Assembly (NCBI RefSeq): GCF_000374805.1
Contig: NZ_KB895346.1
Location: 43,092-107,091, forward strand
Reading direction: 5' to 3'
Source of the DNA: Chitiniphilus shinanonensis DSM 23277
GTDB lineage: Bacteria > Pseudomonadota > Gammaproteobacteria > Burkholderiales > Chitinibacteraceae
Length of the DNA: 64,000 nt
Shown: positions 36,394 through 45,931 of the stretch, in pieces
How positions within the stretch are numbered: the first letter of the stretch is position 1
Layout of the letters: every line of letters begins with the position of its first letter
The notes under the pieces: model-generated
Told to the model about the DNA's origin: nothing
Database searches by the model: none
Seen by the model: the letters and a program-made list of their open reading frames with translations, nothing else
Translations under genes and position numbers: made by a program

Positions 36394-38033
36394 GCTGGCA
36401 GGCCGATCAGGCGGTGGTGCGCGGCCGTCAGGCCGAGGCGCGCAATGCCTGGCCCGCGGCCCAGGCCGCCTATGCCGAAGCGCTGGCGCGTTGGCCGCAG
36501 GCACCGGCGCTACGGCTGGCGCACGGCCTGGCGGCCTGCCGGGCCGGCGATTTCGCCGCGGCCCGCCTCTCGCTGGACCTCGCCTTGCGCGCGCAGCCGG
36601 GCGCGGTGGCGGGGTGGGCCGCGCTGGCGCAGGCCTGCGCGCGCAGCGGCGACCCCGCGGCGGCGCATCAGGCGCTGCGCCATGCGATCCGGCTCGATCC
36701 CGACTCGGTGGCGCTGCGGGCGAACCACGCCAGCGTTTTGCGCGAGCTGGGCGACATCGCCGCGGCGCGCGCCGAACTCGACGTGGCGCTACGTCTGGCG
36801 CCGGACGACGTCGCCGCGCGCTACAACCTGGGCAACCTGCTGCTGGACGAAGGCGACGAGGCTGGCGCCGAAGCGGCGTATCGCGCAGTCCTGGTCAATG
36901 CGCCCCGGCATGTCGGCAGTCGCTACAACCTGGGCTGCATCGCCCGGCGGCGCGGTGAAATCACCTTCGCCATGACCTGCTTCGACGAAGTCCTGGCCTT
37001 GCAGCCGGACCACGCCGACGCCTGGCACAACCTGGCGGGATGCCGGCGCGCGCTCGGCGATTGGGACGGCGCACGCGCGGGCTACCAGCGCGCGTTGGCG
37101 CTGGGCGAGCCGGTGCTGGCGCGCTACGCGCTCGGTACGCTGGACCTGTTGCAGGGGCGCTGGGCCGATGGTTGGGAAGGTTACGAGGCGCGCTGGGCCG
37201 CCTGCGGGCTGACGCCGCCGTCGCTGCCGCTGCCGGCGTGGCAGGGCGAGGCGGTTCCAGCCAGTGCGCGCCTGCTGGTCTACGCGGAGCAAGGCTATGG
37301 CGACCTGCTGCAATTCGCGCGCTTCCTGGCGCCGTTGCGTGCGCGATTCGCGGCGGTGACGCTGGCGTGCCCACCGGCGGTGTCCCGCCTGTTGGCGCAC
37401 AGCCTGGAAGGCGTGACGGTGCTCGACCACCTGCCGCCGCCGGCGGATTTCACCCATGCCGTGGCGCTGATGTCGCTGGCGCGGGTGCTGCGTATCGACG
37501 AAGCCAGGCTGCGCGACACTGCCGCGCCTTATCTGCGCGCGCCGGCACATGGCGGAGCCTGGACGGACGGCGGGCGTGGTCCCGGGCTGAACGTGGGCTT
37601 GTGCTGGACCGGCAACCCGGCGCAGCGCGACAACCTGTGGCGCAGCGTGCCGCTGGGATTGTTGCGATCGTTGCAGCAGATCCCCGGCATCACCTGGCAC
37701 AACCTGCAACAGGGCAAGGGCGAGCAGGCGCGCGCCGCCGGCTTCGCGTTACGCGATGCCAGCGGCGATTGGCGCGACTTCGCCGATACGGCCGCCTATC
37801 TGGGCAATTTGGATTTGGTGATCACTGCCTGTACCTCGGTCGCGCATCTTGCAGGGGGGCTGGGCGTGCCGGTATGGCTGGTCAGCCGCTACGATGCCGA
37901 CTGGCGTTGGTTGCTGGCGCGCGAGGACAGTCCCTGGTATCCGTCGATGCGCATCTGGCGGCAACCGTCGCCGGGCAACTGGCAGGGCGCGCTCGACGGC
38001 GTCGCCGACGCGTTGCGTCGTCTGGCGCACTGA
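36390..38033 (+). CDS. TPR protein with C-terminal GT9-like domain (547 aa)
   Basis: Residues about 10-260 hold six or seven tetratricopeptide repeats (for example [40 protein letters not shown]). The C-terminal 270 residues resemble heptosyltransferase-like folds common in bacterial TPR proteins: [60 protein letters not shown] and [20 protein letters not shown]. Such proteins may modify or recognise glycans, but their function is not settled. Coupled by ATGA to the hydrolase gene. Confidence 0.85.
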   Translation: MSWQADQAVVRGRQAEARNAWPAAQAAYAEALARWPQAPALRLAHGLAACRAGDFAAARLSLDLALRAQPGAVAGWAALAQACARSGDPAAAHQALRHAIRLDPDSVALRANHASVLRELGDIAAARAELDVALRLAPDDVAARYNLGNLLLDEGDEAGAEAAYRAVLVNAPRHVGSRYNLGCIARRRGEITFAMTCFDEVLALQPDHADAWHNLAGCRRALGDWDGARAGYQRALALGEPVLARYALGTLDLLQGRWADGWEGYEARWAACGLTPPSLPLPAWQGEAVPASARLLVYAEQGYGDLLQFARFLAPLRARFAAVTLACPPAVSRLLAHSLEGVTVLDHLPPPADFTHAVALMSLARVLRIDEARLRDTAAPYLRAPAHGGAWTDGGRGPGLNVGLCWTGNPAQRDNLWRSVPLGLLRSLQQIPGITWHNLQQGKGEQARAAGFALRDASGDWRDFADTAAYLGNLDLVITACTSVAHLAGGLGVPVWLVSRYDADWRWLLAREDSPWYPSMRIWRQPSPGNWQGALDGVADALRRLAH

Positions 38034-38097
38034 ACCGTGTATCGGCTGGCGCATTTGTCTTAGACTGCCGGGCGGACTGACCTGGAGATCACCGACG

Positions 38098-38496
38098 ATG
38101 AGCGACAAGATCGTGAAAAGCGATGCGGAATGGCGCACCAGCCTGACCCCGGAGCAGTATCGGGTGACGCGGCAGGGCGGAACAGAGCGGCCGTTCAGCG
38201 GGGCCCATTACCTGCGTACCGAACAAGGCGACTACACCTGCATCGGCTGCGGTGCCTTGTTGTTCCATTCCGACACCAAGTTCGACGCCGGCTGCGGCTG
38301 GCCCAGCTTCTGGGAGGAGGCGGTGCCGGGGGCGATCGTCCGTATTGCCGACTACAGCCACGGCATGGTGCGCACGGAGGTGCGTTGCGCCCGTTGCGAG
38401 GCGCACCTGGGCCACGTTTTTCCTGACGGACCGGAGCCGACCGGCGAGCGGTATTGCATCAATTCGGTAGCAATTGATTTTAAATCAATCGATTGA
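38098..38496 (+). CDS. msrB: Peptide-methionine (R)-S-oxide reductase (132 aa)
   Basis: Repairs oxidised methionine (R-sulfoxide) using thioredoxin. Zinc-binding CxxC pairs at Cys48/51 (CIGC) and Cys97/100 (CARC), [21 protein letters not shown] and the catalytic Cys120 in [10 protein letters not shown] are all present. Full length for a stand-alone MsrB. GGAG precedes the ATG. Confidence 0.96.
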   Translation: MSDKIVKSDAEWRTSLTPEQYRVTRQGGTERPFSGAHYLRTEQGDYTCIGCGALLFHSDTKFDAGCGWPSFWEEAVPGAIVRIADYSHGMVRTEVRCARCEAHLGHVFPDGPEPTGERYCINSVAIDFKSID

Positions 38497-38605
38497 GCGG
38501 CTTCATGGTGTAAGCTTACGACTTTCAACTTTGTGCTGATGCCAGCACGCTGGCCCAGGCCCCATGTTTTCCATGAGGCGCCTTCTTGATGAGAGGAAAC
38601 GTGCA

Positions 38606-39232
38606 ATGCAGAAGAATATGAGCAAACTGGCCCTGGTGGCCGCCGTCGCTGCGATTGGCCTGGTAGGGTGTGGCAAGGCGACCGACGGCGAAAAGGCCCC
38701 AGTGAACCAGCAAGAACTGATCAATTCCGTGAACAGCTACCTCAGCACCGCGGAAAAGACCTGCATTCCGGTTCCGGTCCGGTTCGGTGAGCCGGTCGAC
38801 GAGAAGTACGAAGCGCTGACCGAGCCGAATGGCGCGCAATTGTCGGCGCTGGTCAAGGCGGGCCTGGTCCAGGTCGGCCCGGTGGAAGGCGAAGCCGGCA
38901 AGGTGCAGTTCACCGTGACCGAGGAAGGCACCAACTACTATACCGGCCTGACCGAGCCGGCCGGCCCCGGCTTCTGCAGCGGCACGCTGGAAGTGGACAA
39001 GGTGGCCGAGGACAAGGTGGCCGAGGAGAAGGGCGATTACCGCCGTCACGCGCTGACGTACACTTACAAGGTGGCCAATGCCGCCGCCTGGCAGACCCAG
39101 GCCGACATCCTGGCGCAATACCCCAAGTTCGCCGAAGTGGTGAATGGCGCGGGCACTGCCAAGATGACCACCGAGGTGGAAAGCCGTGGTCGTGGCTGGA
39201 ACGTGGTCGAGCAGACCGAGTTCGCCAACTGA
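38606..39232 (+). CDS. Putative lipoprotein (208 aa)
   Basis: The start at 38606 has GAGGAAA upstream. MQKNMSKLALVAAVAAIGLV, then GCGK, is a lipoprotein signal with lipobox LVGC. The mature part contains a duplicated acidic segment (KVAEDKVAEEK), two cysteines and a C-terminal beta-rich region (RHALTYTYKVANAAAW). The family is not recognised. Monocistronic, ending in a strong terminator. Confidence 0.8.
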   Translation: MQKNMSKLALVAAVAAIGLVGCGKATDGEKAPVNQQELINSVNSYLSTAEKTCIPVPVRFGEPVDEKYEALTEPNGAQLSALVKAGLVQVGPVEGEAGKVQFTVTEEGTNYYTGLTEPAGPGFCSGTLEVDKVAEDKVAEEKGDYRRHALTYTYKVANAAAWQTQADILAQYPKFAEVVNGAGTAKMTTEVESRGRGWNVVEQTEFAN

Positions 39233-39250
39233 TCCGCAGCAGGCGCATCC

Positions 39251-39285
39251 AACAACAAACCCCGCATGATGCGGGGTTTGTTGTT
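39251..39285. terminator. Bidirectional rho-independent terminator
   Basis: Perfect stem AACAACAAACCCCGCAT / ATGCGGGGTTTGTTGTT between the lipoprotein gene and the convergent EAL-HDOD gene. Confidence 0.9.
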
Positions 39286-39310
39286 TGGAGCTGAACCAAG
39301 CGGAGCGGCG

Positions 39311-40531
39311 TTACACGCCGAGTTCCTCCACCCATGCCAGCGCCTGGACATGCGCGCGGTTGAGCATCTCCGGGGTGATCTGGAGCTGATCGCACAGGCG
39401 CGGCACCTCGCTCATGTCCGGGTCTTCGCACGCCTCGGCCAGTTCCAGGAACGGGCCGTAGATGTTGCTGCGCGACAGCAGCGCGTCGCTGATCGACTCC
39501 GGCAGGATCAGCGTTTCCAGCACGCGATCCATCGGCATGTCGAGCAGCACGTCCAGCAGCGAGAACATGCCGACGATGAAGAGGTTGTCGCGATCCTGGC
39601 CGTCGAGCAGATGGCTGCCCAGCAGTTCGACCAGGCGACCGCGGGTGACGGCAGTCTTGAGCAGGGCAGGGGCCGAGCCGGTTTCCGCGCCGGCGGTGAC
39701 CAGCAGCAGGGTCAGCCAGCGGTACAGTTTCTGGTAGCCCAGGATGGTGACTGCGTGGCGGAACGACTGGATCTCGCACGACAGGCCGAAGCCCACCGAG
39801 TTGATGTAGCGCAGCAGCTTGAACGACAGCGCCACGTCGCGCTTGAGCGCGTTTTCGATATCCCGGATTTCCGCGTTGTTACGCAACATGTTCAGCAGGT
39901 TGAGGATGTTGGCGTAGCTCGGGTTGATCACCTTGGCCGACAGCGTTTCCGGGTGGGCGAAATAATAGCCCTGGAAGCAGTCCAGGCCGATGTCCATGCA
40001 CTGCTTGAACTCGTCCTTGGTTTCGACCTTCTCGGCAACCTGGAGTACCGGGTACTTGCGTAGTTCCTTGGACAGCGCGGGGATCTGCGGCAGGCCCAGT
40101 TGCTGGATATCCAACTTGATGTAGTTGGCGTATTCCATGAACGGCAGCGTCTGCGGCGTCAGCACGAAGTCGTCGAGGGCGATGCCGAAGCCCTGGTTGC
40201 GCAGTTCCTTGATCCGGCCGATCAGTTCGGGCGTGGCGGTGGTGGTCTCGACCACTTCCAGGACGACGCGCTGCGGATGCAGCAGCTCAAGGAAGTTGCT
40301 TTCGAGCATGGATTCCGCGACGTTGATGAAGGCGAGCTTGCTGCCCACCAGCCAGTCGGTACCCATGTTGGAAATGGTGTTGACCAGCACATTGGTGCCG
40401 GCCTGCATGTCACTGGAAAACTCGGCGGACGTGGCGTCTTTGTTCAACCGGAACAGCAGTTCGTAACCGATGATCTGCTGTTGCCGGTTGAGGATGGGTT
40501 GGCGGCCGATGTATGCGTGTTCTTGCGTCAT
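39311..40531 (-). CDS. EAL-HDOD signalling protein (406 aa)
   Basis: An N-terminal EAL-type domain (about 1-200; IGRQPILNRQQQIIGYELLF) is followed by an HDOD domain (about 205-400; ALKRDVALSFKLLRYINSVG). The EAL signature is degenerate (YELLFR in place of EAL-x-R; VAEKVET in place of the usual metal site), so it may bind but probably does not hydrolyse cyclic di-GMP. COG3434/YuxH-type proteins influence motility, twitching and stress in related bacteria. It is immediately downstream of cheA on the same strand, which suggests a link to motility. Confidence 0.88.
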   Translation of the reverse strand: MTQEHAYIGRQPILNRQQQIIGYELLFRLNKDATSAEFSSDMQAGTNVLVNTISNMGTDWLVGSKLAFINVAESMLESNFLELLHPQRVVLEVVETTTATPELIGRIKELRNQGFGIALDDFVLTPQTLPFMEYANYIKLDIQQLGLPQIPALSKELRKYPVLQVAEKVETKDEFKQCMDIGLDCFQGYYFAHPETLSAKVINPSYANILNLLNMLRNNAEIRDIENALKRDVALSFKLLRYINSVGFGLSCEIQSFRHAVTILGYQKLYRWLTLLLVTAGAETGSAPALLKTAVTRGRLVELLGSHLLDGQDRDNLFIVGMFSLLDVLLDMPMDRVLETLILPESISDALLSRSNIYGPFLELAEACEDPDMSEVPRLCDQLQITPEMLNRAHVQALAWVEELGV

Positions 40532-40609
40532 TGTCGAATCCTGAGCGGCGGCGCGATGGGCTGAAAACAGTATCGGCTGATTCTAGCGTCAGCCTAGCTA
40601 GTTCGCCAT

Positions 40610-42499
40610 TCAAGCCGCATTTTCGACAAGGCGCGAGGTCTTCACCGCCGAAGTATCGGCATTGGACGACGAAAGCAGATCCTCCATGTCCAGCACCAGC
40701 ACCACCGAGCCATCACCGGACAGCGTGGCGCCGGCGACGCCGCGCGGACGGATGTTCTGCAACGGCTTGATCACCACGTCGTCGCGGCCGACGAAGCTGT
40801 CCACGGCCAGGATGAAGGAATGCTCGGCCGACTGCATCAGCACGCCGAACTGCGGGATCTGGGTTTCTTCCCAGCCTATCAGTGCAGCGAGCGATTTCAC
40901 CGGCAGGATCTCGTCGCGCACCACGATGGTGGCGCGGCCGGAGACTTCCTGGACCTGATCGGTGCGGATGGGGATGATCTCGCGCACCATCGCCAGCGGC
41001 ACGGCGAACGGCTGGTCGCAGGTCTTGACCACCAGCACCGGCAGGATGGCCAGTGTCAGCGGCAGCGAGATCGAGAAGCGGGAGCCTTCACCGGCCTGCG
41101 ATTGGATGTCGATCCTGCCGTTGAGCTTCTGGATGTTGGTCTTGACCACATCCATGCCGACGCCGCGGCCGGAAACGTTGGAAATCTGGTCCTTGGTCGA
41201 GAAGCCGGGCAGGAAGACGAGGTGCAGGCTTTGCTTGTCGTCCATGCTGTTGGCGGTCTCGATATCGATCACGCCCTTCTCGATGGCCTTCTTGCGCAAC
41301 ACATCGGGACGCATGCCACGACCGTCGTCGGTGATCTCGATCAGGATGTGATCGCCCACCTGGGTGGCGGACAGCTCGACCACCGCCTTGGCGGGCTTGC
41401 CGGCGGCGATCCGCTCGGCCGGGGTTTCGACGCCATGATCGACGGCATTGCGCACCAAGTGGACCAGCGGATCGTTCAGATCCTCGATCATGGTCTTGTC
41501 GAGCTCGGTTTCCTCGCCGGTGATGACGAGTTCGACATCCTTGCCCAGTTGTCGCGCCAGGTCGCGCGCCAGGCGCGGATACTTTTGGAACAGCCGGCCG
41601 ATGGGCTGCATGCGCGTCTTCATCACCGCGTTCTGCAGATCGCTGACCAGGAGGTCGAGCTGGCTGATGGCTTCGTCGAGCGCCTTGAGCGTGGGGGTGT
41701 CCATCTTGCCGGACATCACGTCGGCGCGCAGCGTGGTCAGCCGGTTCTTGGTCAGGCCGATCTCGCCGGACAGGTTCAGCACCTGATCCAGACGGTTGGT
41801 GTCGATCCGGATGGTGGTTTCCTGCGTGGAGGAAGCCAGTTGTTGCGTGGCGGGCTGCGGTGCCTTGGCTGTCTGGGCGGGCGCCAGCGATTGCATCGGC
41901 TCGGCGATGGCGACCGGCGGCTGGGCCGGATGACTCTGGACCACGGCGGTGGCATGCACCTCCGGCTCGTCCTCTTCTTCCTCGATGTCCAGCAGGGCGT
42001 TGTAGAGGCCGTTCCAGTCCGGCCCGCTGCCCGTTGCGGCTTGCGGCGCTGGTGCGGCGGCGGCTGGAGCCGCTGCGGGCTGCGGTGCGGCGGCTTGCTG
42101 CGGCGCCTTGCCTTGCAGGTGCGCATCCAGGTTGGCGAGCAGCTCGGGCGATGCGGCTTGCGGTGTGCGACCCTGGGTCAGCGAGGTGAACATGTCGCGG
42201 ACCACGCCGGTGGCGGCCAGGATGGTATCCATCAGCTCCGGCGTCAGTGCAAGTTCGCCGTTGCGCAGTTTGTCGAACAGGTTCTCGGTACGGTGGCACA
42301 GGCCGACCATCACGTCGACGTTGAGGAAGCCAGCGCCGCCCTTGATGGTATGGAAGCCGCGGAAGATGTCGTTCAACAGGTGCTTGTCGTCCGGCCGCTT
42401 CTCGAGCTCCACGAGCTTGTTATCGACTTCCGACAGCAAATCCGAGGATTCGGTCAAAAAGTCCTGCAGTAAGTCTTCCATGCCGGCAAAGTCGCTCAT
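40610..42499 (-). CDS. cheA: Chemotaxis histidine kinase CheA, P2-less (629 aa)
   Basis: The Hpt domain has the phosphorylated His50 in RGFHTIKGGAGFL. A Pro/Ala/Gln-rich linker (about 130-225) replaces a clear CheY-binding P2 domain. It is followed by the P3 dimerisation helices (DQVLNLSGEIGLTKNRLTTL), the P4 ATPase (HLVRNAVDHGVE, DDGRGM, GRGVGMDVV) and the P5 CheW-like domain. It phosphorylates CheY and probably the CheV receivers. It lies 42 bases downstream of cheZ in the order cheV-cheV-cheY-cheZ-cheA. Confidence 0.95.
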   Translation of the reverse strand: MSDFAGMEDLLQDFLTESSDLLSEVDNKLVELEKRPDDKHLLNDIFRGFHTIKGGAGFLNVDVMVGLCHRTENLFDKLRNGELALTPELMDTILAATGVVRDMFTSLTQGRTPQAASPELLANLDAHLQGKAPQQAAAPQPAAAPAAAAPAPQAATGSGPDWNGLYNALLDIEEEEDEPEVHATAVVQSHPAQPPVAIAEPMQSLAPAQTAKAPQPATQQLASSTQETTIRIDTNRLDQVLNLSGEIGLTKNRLTTLRADVMSGKMDTPTLKALDEAISQLDLLVSDLQNAVMKTRMQPIGRLFQKYPRLARDLARQLGKDVELVITGEETELDKTMIEDLNDPLVHLVRNAVDHGVETPAERIAAGKPAKAVVELSATQVGDHILIEITDDGRGMRPDVLRKKAIEKGVIDIETANSMDDKQSLHLVFLPGFSTKDQISNVSGRGVGMDVVKTNIQKLNGRIDIQSQAGEGSRFSISLPLTLAILPVLVVKTCDQPFAVPLAMVREIIPIRTDQVQEVSGRATIVVRDEILPVKSLAALIGWEETQIPQFGVLMQSAEHSFILAVDSFVGRDDVVIKPLQNIRPRGVAGATLSGDGSVVLVLDMEDLLSSSNADTSAVKTSRLVENAA

Positions 42500-42541
42500 C
42501 TCGGCCTCCGATGCGATGCTGTTCGTTGCCCCTGGGCGGGG

Positions 42542-43315
42542 TTAGAAGCCCAGGCTTTCCAGCAGGTCGTCGACCTGCTGCTGGTTGGTCACAATGTCGG
42601 TGCGACCTTCGGTGTTCACGACCGGTCCGTTCAGCAGGCTGTCGTCGTGCTTGAGCCCCTGCGGCGAGAAGGCGAGCAGGAATTCCAGCAACTGCGCCTC
42701 CATTTCCTTGGACATGGTCAAAACTTTCTTGATGACCTGACCGGTCAGATCCTGGAAATCCTGAGCCATCATGATTTCCAGCATCTGGGCATTGATCTGG
42801 TCGGAATGCACTGCCGTGGTGTTCAGGTGGGTGCGGGTCTTTTCGACGAGTGCCTTGAACTCGTCGACCGACAACTGGCTGGCGAACAGCTTGTCCCAAT
42901 CCGAAGCCAGAGAACGGGCGTTGTTGGCGATCCCGTCCTGCAAGGGGCGGGCGGCATCCAGCGCGTTGAGCGTGCGATCCGCCGCCTGCTCGGTCATGGT
43001 GGCGACATAGGACAGGCGATCGCGGGCATCCGGGATCTGCGACGCGGCGCGTTCCAGCGATTTGTCCAGCCCCAGCTCGCGCAGGGTGTCGTGCAGCTTC
43101 CGGGTCAACTGGCCGATGTGCGAGAACATCGAGCGCGCGGGTTCGCTCAGTTCCTCCATGGACTTCGCAATCGCCGCGGGGGTGTCGTGCGCCACCGGGG
43201 TGGCGGCGGGTGTCGCGGCCACGGGCGTTTCATCTTGTTGCTGTGCCTGCACGATACTGTCGAACAGGGCTTCCAACTCCGCGGAATCTCCGCTGTTGAG
43301 GGCTTGGTCGCTCAC
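42542..43315 (-). CDS. cheZ: CheY-P phosphatase CheZ (257 aa)
   Basis: Accelerates dephosphorylation of CheY-P. The long helical-hairpin core carries AQDFQDLTGQVIKKV, with the catalytic Asp and the inserted Gln of E. coli CheZ. The C-terminal CheY-binding helix is QVDDLLESLGF. The N-terminal 55 residues are Pro/Ala-rich. Twenty-one bases follow cheY on the minus strand. Confidence 0.94.
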   Translation of the reverse strand: MSDQALNSGDSAELEALFDSIVQAQQQDETPVAATPAATPVAHDTPAAIAKSMEELSEPARSMFSHIGQLTRKLHDTLRELGLDKSLERAASQIPDARDRLSYVATMTEQAADRTLNALDAARPLQDGIANNARSLASDWDKLFASQLSVDEFKALVEKTRTHLNTTAVHSDQINAQMLEIMMAQDFQDLTGQVIKKVLTMSKEMEAQLLEFLLAFSPQGLKHDDSLLNGPVVNTEGRTDIVTNQQQVDDLLESLGF

Positions 43316-43336
43316 GATCGGCCTCCTTGAGCCTTC

Positions 43337-43726
43337 TTACTTATTCATGGTGGCGAAGATTTTCTTCAGCTTTTCGTCGAGCGTAGCTGCCGTAAACGGC
43401 TTGACGACGTATCCCGAGGCCCCGGCTGTCGCTGCCTCGATGATGTTCTCCTTCTTGGCTTCCGCCGTGACCATCAATACTGGCAGGTGCTTGAGTTGCG
43501 CATCGGCGCGAATGGCCTTGAGCAGCTCGATACCGGTCATCACCGGCATGTTCCAGTCGGTGACCACGAAGTCGTAGGTCGTGTTTTTCAGCTTGTGCAG
43601 GGCCACCTGCCCATCCTCGGCTTCTTCCACGTTGGAGAAGCCCAGTTCCTTGAGCAGGTTCCGCACGATGCGGCGCATGGTGGAAAAGTCATCCACCACG
43701 AGGAAGCGCATATTGTTGTCAGGCAT
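43337..43726 (-). CDS. cheY: Chemotaxis response regulator CheY (129 aa)
   Basis: Single-domain receiver that binds the flagellar switch when phosphorylated. The acidic pair is Asp12/13 region ([11 protein letters not shown]), the phosphorylated residue is Asp57 (FVVTDWNMP), with Thr in VTAEAKK and Lys in YVVKPF. Length and motifs are standard. Flanked by cheZ and cheV. Confidence 0.97.
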   Translation of the reverse strand: MPDNNMRFLVVDDFSTMRRIVRNLLKELGFSNVEEAEDGQVALHKLKNTTYDFVVTDWNMPVMTGIELLKAIRADAQLKHLPVLMVTAEAKKENIIEAATAGASGYVVKPFTAATLDEKLKKIFATMNK

Positions 43727-43781
43727 TTATCTAGCTCCATTCACACGTCTAACCGCGTGTGATTTGAATCGGGACTCAAGC

Positions 43782-44726
43782 TTAGCCGACAACGAAAGGT
43801 GTGACGGTATCGGCCAGCACGACAGGGTCGAATTTTGCCACATACGCATCAACGCCGACGCTGGCGCCCATGGCGCGGTTGGCGTTGGAAGAAAGCGACG
43901 AATGCATCACCACCGGAATCCCCGCGAAGCGGTGATCGGACTTGATGTGCTTGGTCAGCACGTAGCCGTCCATTTCCGGCATTTCGGCGTCCACCAGGAT
44001 CATTTTCAGCTTCTGCCGCAACGGCTCGTTGTCGTGCCCCGAACGGTTGGCGAGGTTCTGCAGCTTTTCCCAGGCCTCCTTGCCGTTGTTCGCCTGGTAG
44101 TACTTGATACCGATCTTGTCGAGCACGCTGACGATCTCCTTGCGTGCCACCATCGAGTCGTCCGCGAAGAACATGTACGACTCCGGGTTGACCTGGCCTT
44201 TCGGCAGATCTGGGATCAGCGGTTCGCCGATCACGCTGGCGAGAATCTGTTCCACGTCCAGGATCGACACCAGCTTGCCGTCGGGAAGTTCGGTCAACGC
44301 GGTGATCAATTGCTGGGTGCCCGACAGCATGGATTCGGGAGCCCGCACCTTGTCCCAGTCGACACGGATGATGCGGTCCACGTCATGCACCAGGAATGCC
44401 TGGGTGTGCTTGGAGAACTCGGTGACGATCATGGTGCTGTTCGCATCCGCCGGCGGCTTGTCGTGCGTTGCCACGAACTTGGACAGCGAGATGACGGGAA
44501 TGATGTTCCCGCGCAACGAGATCACACCCTCGACACCGAGCGGCATGTTGGGAGTCTTGGTGATCTTCGGTGTCTGGGATACTTCCCGTACCTTGAATAC
44601 GTTGATCCCGAAGATTTCGCGGGTACCCAGCGAAAACAGCAGGATTTCCATTTTGTTGGAGCCCGCCAGCTTGGTGCGGGCATCCACACTCTCAAGCAGA
44701 TTGGCTTGGACGGTGCTCAGGCTCAT
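43782..44726 (-). CDS. cheV: CheV coupling protein, copy 1 (314 aa)
   Basis: CheW-like domain (residues about 20-160; ILLFSLGTREIFGINVFKVR, EGVISLRGNIIPVISL) fused to a receiver domain (about 175-310; ADDSMVARK, LVDAEMPEMDGY with the phosphorylated Asp, VMHSSLS, YVAKFDP). It couples receptors to CheA and is tuned by phosphorylation. It is a tandem paralogue of the next gene; no CheW is in the window. Confidence 0.94.
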   Translation of the reverse strand: MSLSTVQANLLESVDARTKLAGSNKMEILLFSLGTREIFGINVFKVREVSQTPKITKTPNMPLGVEGVISLRGNIIPVISLSKFVATHDKPPADANSTMIVTEFSKHTQAFLVHDVDRIIRVDWDKVRAPESMLSGTQQLITALTELPDGKLVSILDVEQILASVIGEPLIPDLPKGQVNPESYMFFADDSMVARKEIVSVLDKIGIKYYQANNGKEAWEKLQNLANRSGHDNEPLRQKLKMILVDAEMPEMDGYVLTKHIKSDHRFAGIPVVMHSSLSSNANRAMGASVGVDAYVAKFDPVVLADTVTPFVVG

Positions 44727-44777
44727 GTCGGCTCCCGGATGACTATGCTTCGGCGCTAATAGGATTACGAAGGGGGA

Positions 44778-45728
44778 TCAGCTTTTCAATAAGAATGCTG
44801 CGATACTTTCGGACAATTTATGCGGCTCGAACTTGGACACGTAACCGTCCACCCCGACCGAGTGGCCGAGCTTTTGGTTGGAGGCGCCCGACAGGGAGGA
44901 GTGCATCAGGACGGGGATGCCGGCGAAGCGGGGGTCGCTCTTGATCAGGCGGGTGAGCATGTAGCCGTCCATTTCCGGCATCTCGACGTCGGTCAGCACC
45001 AGATGAAGGATGTCCTTCACCGGTTTGTCCTGGATGGCTGCCGCTTGCGCGATGCGTTGCAGTTCGTCCCACGCGCGCTTGCCGTTGATCGAATGCTGGT
45101 GGCGGACGCCCATGGCGTTCAGTGTGACTTCGATCTGGCGCCGGGCGACGATGGAGTCGTCGGCGAAGTACACCATCTTGTCGGCGAACTTGTGGTCCTT
45201 GACCACCAGGCTGGTGTCGATGTTCTCGTCGGTCTGGGTGGTTTCGGCCAGAACCTTCTCGACGTCCAGCATCATCACGAGCTTGCCGTTGTCGAGTTCG
45301 GTCACCGCCGTCACCAGGCCGCCCATCTGGGTGATCAGCATGTCGGGCGGCACGCGCATCGAAGACCAGTCCAGGCGCAGGATGGTGTCCACCGCCTCGA
45401 CCAGGAAACCCTGGGTGTGGCCGTTGTACTCGGTCACGATCATGATTTCCGGGCGGGTGTTGGTCACGATGCCGGCATATTTGGCGAGGTCGACCACGGG
45501 AACCAGTACGCCACGCAGGCTGACCATCCCTTCGACGGCGGCGGACATCTCCGGCGCCTGGGTGATCTCCGGCGTGCGCATGACTTCGCGCACCTTGAAT
45601 ACGTTGATGCCAAAGTTCTCTCGGCGCCCGGAACGCTGGTCCACGCCCAGCGTGAACAGCAGGATTTCCAGTTTGTTGGTGCCTGCAAGCTTGGTTCGGG
45701 CGTCAATGGTTTTCAGAAGATCGGACAC
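44778..45728 (-). CDS. CheV coupling protein, copy 2 (316 aa)
   Basis: Same CheW-receiver layout as its neighbour: SDLLKTIDARTKLAGTNKLE, EGMVSLRGVLVPVVDLAKY, YFADDSIVARRQ, LTDVEMPEMDGYMLTRL and YVSKFEPH. The start is taken as GTG 45728 because GGAG lies seven bases upstream and the paralogue starts at the equivalent position; the longer 341-residue reading has no such support. It is probably first in the minus-strand cheVVYZA operon, divergent from flrB. Confidence 0.93.
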   Translation of the reverse strand: MSDLLKTIDARTKLAGTNKLEILLFTLGVDQRSGRRENFGINVFKVREVMRTPEITQAPEMSAAVEGMVSLRGVLVPVVDLAKYAGIVTNTRPEIMIVTEYNGHTQGFLVEAVDTILRLDWSSMRVPPDMLITQMGGLVTAVTELDNGKLVMMLDVEKVLAETTQTDENIDTSLVVKDHKFADKMVYFADDSIVARRQIEVTLNAMGVRHQHSINGKRAWDELQRIAQAAAIQDKPVKDILHLVLTDVEMPEMDGYMLTRLIKSDPRFAGIPVLMHSSLSGASNQKLGHSVGVDGYVSKFEPHKLSESIAAFLLKS

Positions 45729-45931
45729 GATGCGACTCCGGGCTTGGGCCGATGGGCGGTCATAGGAAAACTTACAGTCGGGTTTGTTGCTTGATTTGAA
45801 CACGAAGCACAGGGCAGGGTATGACGAGCATCAAGCGGGGTCAATTGTCTGAAACCCCTAATAATCTAATGCCTGCCCACAATTTCAGTTCTTTATAATG
45901 CAAAAGAAGTTAAGGGACAAGGAGCCACCAA

